DNA from: DATBGZ01 sp036557785
Lineage (GTDB): Bacteria > Actinomycetota > Actinomycetes > Mycobacteriales > Micromonosporaceae
DNA length: 64,000 nt
NCBI GenBank assembly: GCA_036557785.1
Contig: DATBGZ010000038.1
Coordinates: 62,001-126,000, forward strand
Direction: 5' to 3'
The notes below the pieces were generated by a model. It was not told the origin of the DNA, searched no databases, and worked only from the letters and a program-made list of their open reading frames with translations. The first letter of the stretch is position 1. Each line of letters begins with the position of its first letter. The translations under genes and the position numbers were made by a program. Below are positions 59,415-64,000 of the stretch, in pieces.

Positions 59415-61055
59415 ATGAGCAGCGCGCGCGGCACGGGGCTCGACTTCGGCACCACGACCACCCTGGTCGCGTCGACCGACGGGGTCATCGTGCTCGGCGA
59501 CCGCACCCCGTGGATGTCGTCGCTGGTCGGCTACGACGCGTCGGGCGGACTCGTGGCGGGCGTGGAGGAGGAGGCTGCCGCCGAGGACCGGACCGTACGG
59601 TCGATCAAGCGGGCGATCACCAGTGGCGAGCAGAACGCCCGGCTGACGCTCGACGACGGGCCGCGCGACGTTCCTGCCGACACGGTGATGACGGCGATCC
59701 TGGCGGAGGCGGCCCGGCGCGGCGCGAGCAACGGCGTCGACCTCACCCGGCCGGGCGCGGTACGCCTCGGGTGCCCGGCGATGTGGGACGGCCGCCAGCG
59801 CCGGCGTCTGCTCGCCATCGCCGAGAGCGCCGGCATCCCGGTCGGCCTCGCGGACCTCATCGACGAGCCCGTCGCGGCGGGCATCGCGTGGCTGACCCGG
59901 CAACGCCCCGACAGCTCAGCCCCGCTGCGCGTGGTGGTCTTCGACATGGGCGGCGGCACCCTCGATGTGGCGGTGCTGGACGTGCGCGGGTCCAGCGCGC
60001 GCGATGTCTCCGTCCTCGCGGCGATCGGGTCGACGCTGGCCGGCGACGCGCTCGACGCGGCGATCGCCGAAGACATCGAGAGCCTGCTTGACGTCGATAC
60101 GGAAAAGCTGGCGAACCCGAGACGGGCGCGGGGACGGGTCGCCGACGCCGCCCGCGAGGCGAAGGTCGCGCTGACCGCCGACACCGAGTTCGTGGTTTCG
60201 CTGCCCGCGCGCCTCTTCGGTGAGCGGGCGTCGGCCGAGGTGACGTACAGCCGGGACCGGCTGGAGGCGGCGTTCAAGCCGCTCATGGACCGGGCCGAGG
60301 AGACCGTGATCGCTGCCCTGCGCACGGCCCGCCTCACCGAGCTCGAGCCGGGTTCCCCGCACGACATCCGCCGGGTACCACTGGGCAGCCTGCTCGCGGG
60401 GGTCGATGTCGTGGTGCTCTCGGGCGGCATGGCCCGCGTGCCGTACCTGGCCCAGCGCCTGCGCGGCCTCTTCGGCGAATCGACCGTGGTCGAGCCCGCC
60501 ATCGAGTACGGCGCCGACGACCTGGCGCTCGGCCCAGAGTGCGCGGTGGTGCTGGGTCTGGCGCGTGCCGGCGAGTACGGGCGCATCAACATGTTCCGGC
60601 CGGCATTGGACATCTGGATCGAATGGGCGGATCAGTCGCGTCTGCTTTACCAGGCGTACACGCCCGTCGTGGCGCCGTGGCAGACGTTCGTCGGCGGCAG
60701 CCACCTGCGGTACGTCCGCAATGGACTCGACCTGGACCTGCCCCGCGGCGGCACGGGACAGTTGCGGGTCGTCTCGTACACCGGCGGCGCGTCGCGGGCC
60801 ACGCTCGGCGGCAAGAGCCTGGACGGCTTCCCGGTCGCGCTGTGCGAGCAGCAGTTCGAGTTCTCCCTCTACCCGAACGGTCGCCTGCGGATGGTCGACG
60901 GCGCCGGTGAGTTCGAGGGACAGCTCGACGACTGGCACGTTATGGTCGGCGCCGATCACGACCAGCGCCTGGCCCGCCTCGTCGAGCCCCGCCTTCCCGA
61001 GCCGACGGTCGAGTACCCCTTCAACATGGAGCGCGCCGACCCGTTCTCCCGCTGA
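59415..61055 (+). CDS. Hsp70-like ATPase with non-canonical C-terminal domain
   Basis: A 546-residue protein. The actin-like ATPase is clear: GLDFGTTTTLVAS (phosphate 1), VVFDMGGGTLDVAVL (phosphate 2), EPVAAGIAWL (connect 1 region) and VVVLSGGMARVPYLAQRLRGLF (adenosine motif). After residue ~385 the normal substrate-binding domain is replaced by ~160 residues (RPALDIWIEWADQSRLLYQAYTPVVAPWQTF, LRYVRNGLDLDLPRGG) without the usual SBD beta-sandwich or lid. GGGGAGAG precedes the ATG. It lies 39 bp after the GrpE-like gene, as a dedicated chaperone pair would. Confidence 0.87.
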   Translation: MSSARGTGLDFGTTTTLVASTDGVIVLGDRTPWMSSLVGYDASGGLVAGVEEEAAAEDRTVRSIKRAITSGEQNARLTLDDGPRDVPADTVMTAILAEAARRGASNGVDLTRPGAVRLGCPAMWDGRQRRRLLAIAESAGIPVGLADLIDEPVAAGIAWLTRQRPDSSAPLRVVVFDMGGGTLDVAVLDVRGSSARDVSVLAAIGSTLAGDALDAAIAEDIESLLDVDTEKLANPRRARGRVADAAREAKVALTADTEFVVSLPARLFGERASAEVTYSRDRLEAAFKPLMDRAEETVIAALRTARLTELEPGSPHDIRRVPLGSLLAGVDVVVLSGGMARVPYLAQRLRGLFGESTVVEPAIEYGADDLALGPECAVVLGLARAGEYGRINMFRPALDIWIEWADQSRLLYQAYTPVVAPWQTFVGGSHLRYVRNGLDLDLPRGGTGQLRVVSYTGGASRATLGGKSLDGFPVALCEQQFEFSLYPNGRLRMVDGAGEFEGQLDDWHVMVGADHDQRLARLVEPRLPEPTVEYPFNMERADPFSR

Positions 61056-61099
61056 ACCTGCGTCAGCCGAGTCATGATCGCCGGCTCGCGACCGGCGGA

Positions 61100-61105
61100 T
61101 AGGGT
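61100..61105 (+). promoter_or_regulatory. -10 element of a leaderless promoter (SDR gene)
   Basis: TAGGGT, 7-nt spacer GTGGGCC, ATG 61113. The 16-mer TAGGGTGTGGGCCATG differs by one base from the one at 62004. Confidence 0.5.
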
Positions 61106-61112
61106 GTGGGCC

Positions 61113-61964
61113 ATGCGCGCGGACCTCGCGGATCGGGTGGCCGTCGTGACCGGCGGTGCCCGCGGCATCGGCCTGGCCGTCGGCACCGCGCTGGCTCGCC
61201 TCGGCGCCCGGGTGGTGCTCGGCGACATCGACCCGTCGGTGGTACAGGCGGCGGCCGGCTTGCCGGCGCCTGCCGCTGGGGGACCGCCGGGACCCCACCG
61301 GGGACTGGTGCTGGACGTGCGGGACGAGCAGTCCTGCCGCGAGCTCGTCGAGTCCACGGTCGCCAAGTGGGGCCGCGTCGACGTGCTGGTCAACTGCGCC
61401 GGCGTCGCGATCGTCGGCAACTTCACCGACCTCAGCGCGGACGAGCAGGACCTGCAGATCGACGTCAATCTCCACGGCGTGGTGCGGATGACGCGCCTCG
61501 TGCTGCCGGGCATGCTCGCGCGCCGGTCCGGTCACATCGTGAACATCGCGTCCGCGGCCGGACGCATCCCGGCCCCCGGCGCTGCTGTCTACACCGCGAC
61601 CAAGCACGCGGTCGTGGGGCTCACCGAGTCCCTGCGCTGGGAGACGCGGCGCCAGGGGGTTCGCGTGAGCGCTGTCCTGCCCACCGTGGTCACCACGGAG
61701 ATGGCCGCGGGGCTGCGTACGCCCGGCCTACCCGTGGTCAGCGCGGAGGCCGTCGCCGCCACGGTGGTCTGGCTACTGCGCCGGTCCCGCGCGCCCGGCG
61801 TCGTGCTTGTGCCCCGGTGGTTCTCGGTCGCGGTCCTCGCCGACCGGGTCGCGCCGGGCTGGGCGCGTGACCTCGCGCGCCGGCTCATCCGTGTCCGTGC
61901 CCGTGCCGGCGACCCGAAACGCCGGGCATACCTGGACAGAGTCGGCAAACAGATCGACACATAA
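61113..61964 (+). CDS. short-chain dehydrogenase/reductase
   Basis: A 283-residue classical SDR. Cofactor motif TGGARGIG, NCAGV, active-site IASAAGRIPAPGAAVYTATKHAVVG with YxxxK, and the TEMAAGL loop. Asp after the second strand (LGDID) suggests NAD preference. A basic C-terminal tail (ARRLIRVRARAGDPKRRAYL) may associate with membranes. Leaderless ATG 61113. The substrate is unknown. Confidence 0.88.
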   Translation: MRADLADRVAVVTGGARGIGLAVGTALARLGARVVLGDIDPSVVQAAAGLPAPAAGGPPGPHRGLVLDVRDEQSCRELVESTVAKWGRVDVLVNCAGVAIVGNFTDLSADEQDLQIDVNLHGVVRMTRLVLPGMLARRSGHIVNIASAAGRIPAPGAAVYTATKHAVVGLTESLRWETRRQGVRVSAVLPTVVTTEMAAGLRTPGLPVVSAEAVAATVVWLLRRSRAPGVVLVPRWFSVAVLADRVAPGWARDLARRLIRVRARAGDPKRRAYLDRVGKQIDT

Positions 61965-62003
61965 CCCTGTACTCGGAGGATGTCCCAGAGGTGCGGCGGG
62001 CCT

Positions 62004-62009
62004 TAGGGT
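62004..62009 (+). promoter_or_regulatory. -10 element of a leaderless promoter (membrane protein gene)
   Basis: TAGGGT, 7-nt spacer GTGCGCC, ATG 62017; nearly identical to the element at 61100. Confidence 0.5.
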
Positions 62010-62016
62010 GTGCGCC

Positions 62017-64000
62017 ATGACGCAGCACCTGCCCCAGCAGCAGCCGGCCGAACCACCGACCCGGGTGCCCGACGCGTCGACCCAACCACTCGCCCCGCAG
62101 CCGTCCACCGTCACGTATGCGCCCGCGGAATCTCCGGCCGCCATCCCCACCGAGCTGCGGGTGCACGGGGTCTCCGGGTCGCCTGCCGAGGAGACGCTCG
62201 ACCGGGCGATCGTTGGTCGGGTGGCCGGGGACCGCGACGCTGGCTTCTACCGACCGCGGCCGGAGTACGGCCTCGCCGCCACGATCGGTCCCGGCGGGGC
62301 GCGGCTGGAGGCGTACCGCTGGGGCAACCTCACCGCGGGCGCGGCTGCGCGGGCCTTCTGGCTGTTGCTGCTCCCATTTACGCTGGCGAATCTGCCGATC
62401 TGGATGCTCCCGCCCGCGACGGGGCTGGGCCGGCGGGTCGCGCAGGGGCTGTGCCGGGTCTTCGCGCTGACCATCTCGGGCACCTTCGTGCTCGCCGCGG
62501 TCGGCGTCTTCCTCGACCTCGTCGCCTGGCAGTGCGGGGACCAGGGCAGCCGGTGCGGCGCCGACCAACCCTGGCTCGCCGGCTTCTTCACGGGCTACTT
62601 CGCGCCGACGGGCCGCCGCCTCGCCATCGCGAGCCTCGGACCGGTCATCGTCGTCGGGGTGCTGTGGTCGTTGGCCCGCCGGACGTGGGCCCGGTACGAG
62701 TCCTATGCCAAGAACGAGCCGACCCAGCGCGGCGACGGCCTCGCCACGCCCACCTTCTGGCAGGGGCGCCACCAGGTCCGCCGGCTGCGCAGCCTGCACA
62801 CCGCGGCCATGTTCGCGATCATCGCGGCGGTGCTCGCCTACCAGTTGCTCGCCCACGACCGTGCGGGCGGGGCGTATGCCGGTGTCGAGCTCTCGCGCGT
62901 CAGCGAGTCCACTGTGGTGGGTTTCGGCAACGTGCTCTTCTTGGCATCGCTAGCGGTGCTGGCGCTGTCCGTACTCTTCGTCCTGGTTCCGTCCTTCGCG
63001 GACCGGCCGTCGCGCAGCCGCCTGGCGAACGTGACCAGTGATGCCCTGCTGTGGGTCTCGTTGCTGCTCACCGCCGCGGCGATCGGCTACGGCCTGATCC
63101 CGCGGGCGCAGTGGGTGACCACGGGAGCATTGCCCGGGTACGCACCCACCGTGACCGAACTCTTCGCGGCCCAGGTGGTGCTGCTCAGCCTGCTGATGCT
63201 GGTCGTGCTCGTGCAGCGCCGCCGAGCGCGCCACGCGCTCTTCGCCGGCTTCGGGGCGCCGATCCTGGCCTCCCTCGGCCTCGGCATGGGCGCCGCCTTC
63301 TCCGCGGCGGTCTCGTTCCGGGTGGCCGACCTGCTCGACGGCTCGGCCGTGCCGAGCCCGGCCGAGTTCAGTGCCGAGCTGTCGTCGGATCGGTTGCAGC
63401 CTCCCGTCTCCTACCAGTGGGCGGCGCTCGGGTTCGTCCTCATGCTCGTGCTCACCATCGTGGTGGGCCTGGTCGTCTGGTTCGTCGTGCGACCCGTGCT
63501 GCGCCGGCGCGCGCGTCCCGGTACCGACAGCGACTTCCCCGGCCGCCGGACGGCCGACCGGACCCGGGCGGCGAGCATCGACCGTGCGGTCGCCACCGCC
63601 ACGCTCACCGACCACGTCTCGGGAATCTTCGGGATCTTCTGGTTCATCCTGGCGCTGCTCGGGTTGGGCGTGACCGCGCTGGCTCTCGGTGAGGTCACCC
63701 CGGTGGAGTTCGTCGGCGCCGGGACCCCGCTGGCGCGGGTGGTCTCCGTGATGACCAACATCGGCACCTATCTCATCAGCCTCACCGCCGTCCTGCTCGT
63801 CCTGCTCGGGGTACAGACATATCGCAATCAACGAGTGCGCAGCACCGTCGGCATCGTCTGGGACGTCGCCACCTTCTGGCCCCGCTCGGCGCATCCGCTC
63901 GCCCCGCCGTGCTACGCGGAGCGGGCCGTGCCCGAGCTGGTGAACCGGGCCACCTGGCTCGCGATGGACCAGGGCGGCGTGATCCTCTCCGGCCACAGCC
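62017..64000 (+). CDS. large integral membrane protein with a serine-hydrolase-like motif at the window edge (3' end missing)
   Basis: The frame is open from ATG 62017 to the window end (661 codons). A Pro/Gln-rich start (QHLPQQQPAEPPTRVPD) is followed by TELRVHGVSGSPAEETLDR and VAGDRDAGFYRPRPEYG, then about eight hydrophobic helices (AFWLLLLPFTLANLPIWMLP, LTISGTFVLAAVGVFLDLV, MFAIIAAVLAYQLLAH, FLASLAVLALSVLFVLVP and others). The last residues are GGVILSGHS, the start of an alpha/beta-hydrolase nucleophile elbow (GHSxG). I recall similar long actinobacterial membrane proteins of unknown function. The partial gene is certain; the hydrolase reading is inference. Confidence 0.8.
   Translation, partial: MTQHLPQQQPAEPPTRVPDASTQPLAPQPSTVTYAPAESPAAIPTELRVHGVSGSPAEETLDRAIVGRVAGDRDAGFYRPRPEYGLAATIGPGGARLEAYRWGNLTAGAAARAFWLLLLPFTLANLPIWMLPPATGLGRRVAQGLCRVFALTISGTFVLAAVGVFLDLVAWQCGDQGSRCGADQPWLAGFFTGYFAPTGRRLAIASLGPVIVVGVLWSLARRTWARYESYAKNEPTQRGDGLATPTFWQGRHQVRRLRSLHTAAMFAIIAAVLAYQLLAHDRAGGAYAGVELSRVSESTVVGFGNVLFLASLAVLALSVLFVLVPSFADRPSRSRLANVTSDALLWVSLLLTAAAIGYGLIPRAQWVTTGALPGYAPTVTELFAAQVVLLSLLMLVVLVQRRRARHALFAGFGAPILASLGLGMGAAFSAAVSFRVADLLDGSAVPSPAEFSAELSSDRLQPPVSYQWAALGFVLMLVLTIVVGLVVWFVVRPVLRRRARPGTDSDFPGRRTADRTRAASIDRAVATATLTDHVSGIFGIFWFILALLGLGVTALALGEVTPVEFVGAGTPLARVVSVMTNIGTYLISLTAVLLVLLGVQTYRNQRVRSTVGIVWDVATFWPRSAHPLAPPCYAERAVPELVNRATWLAMDQGGVILSGHS

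Noticed and set aside
1..64000. tRNA, rRNA and insertion-sequence genes
   Set aside because: No cloverleaf with GTTCGANTC-type T-arm, no rRNA-like stretch and no transposase motif was recognised in the gene-free gaps; a tRNAscan/Infernal run would be decisive.

Overview
The window is GC-rich DNA with strong third-position G/C bias and mostly short intergenic gaps. Several genes appear to be translated from leaderless transcripts (a TANNNT -10 element 5-7 nt before the start codon). Together with the families present (HelD motor, 14-helix MFS exporter under PadR control, bxl-like xylobiose importer without its own ATPase, actinobacterial Hsp70-like protein), this points to a filamentous actinobacterium, probably of the Micromonosporaceae or a relative. 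No rRNA, tRNA, CRISPR array or transposase was recognised.

Region 1 (1-19 kb) is mixed chromosomal housekeeping: a LuxR regulator, an HD phosphohydrolase, a frameshifted RNB exoribonuclease, the RNA-polymerase recycling motor HelD, an adenosine deaminase, a NUDIX hydrolase, two small conserved proteins, an SDR enzyme, a PadR regulator with its MFS exporter and a clear 16-bp operator, DUF1801, VOC and GNAT proteins, an amidohydrolase, and a membrane EAL phosphodiesterase with a degenerate GGDEF domain.

Region 2 (19.2-26.3 kb) is the most accessory-like part. A 750-bp segment rich in perfect inverted repeats and ending in a terminator-like hairpin lies beside a 999-residue HTH-NACHT-HEAT STAND NTPase (bacterial NLR-like). 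Divergent from it are a possible 17-residue hydrophobic peptide, an XRE-domain protein of unknown C-terminal function, and a two-gene ABC exporter whose promoter overlaps an inverted repeat sharing an 11-mer with the XRE upstream region. This is the best candidate for an undescribed defence or signalling locus.

Region 3 (26.3-37 kb) holds a secreted subtilase with a structured 5' leader, an ICMT-like methyltransferase, an amidase, a SAM methyltransferase followed by a large signalling ATPase without a recognisable HTH, and a potassium channel.

Region 4 (37-58.7 kb) is a carbohydrate island for glucuronoxylan. It contains a CUT2 sugar transporter; mannonate dehydratase, KDPG aldolase and KDG kinase (lower hexuronate pathway); a LacI regulator with a CUT1 xylobiose-type importer, GH3 beta-xylosidase/glucosidase and intracellular GH10 xylanase; and a second, paralogous LacI regulator with an acid-sugar dehydratase, a 2-keto-3-deoxy-pentonate dehydratase-like FAH protein and a CE7 acetyl-xylan esterase. 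The two LacI genes share a putative 14-bp operator next to TTGACA promoters. The island is interrupted at 42.5-44.0 kb by a minisatellite and dispersed repeats around a DUF559 gene.

Region 5 (58.7-64 kb) has a leaderless gene for a GrpE-like protein with an N-terminal winged-helix-like segment, its Hsp70-like partner, an SDR enzyme and a large membrane protein cut by the window end.
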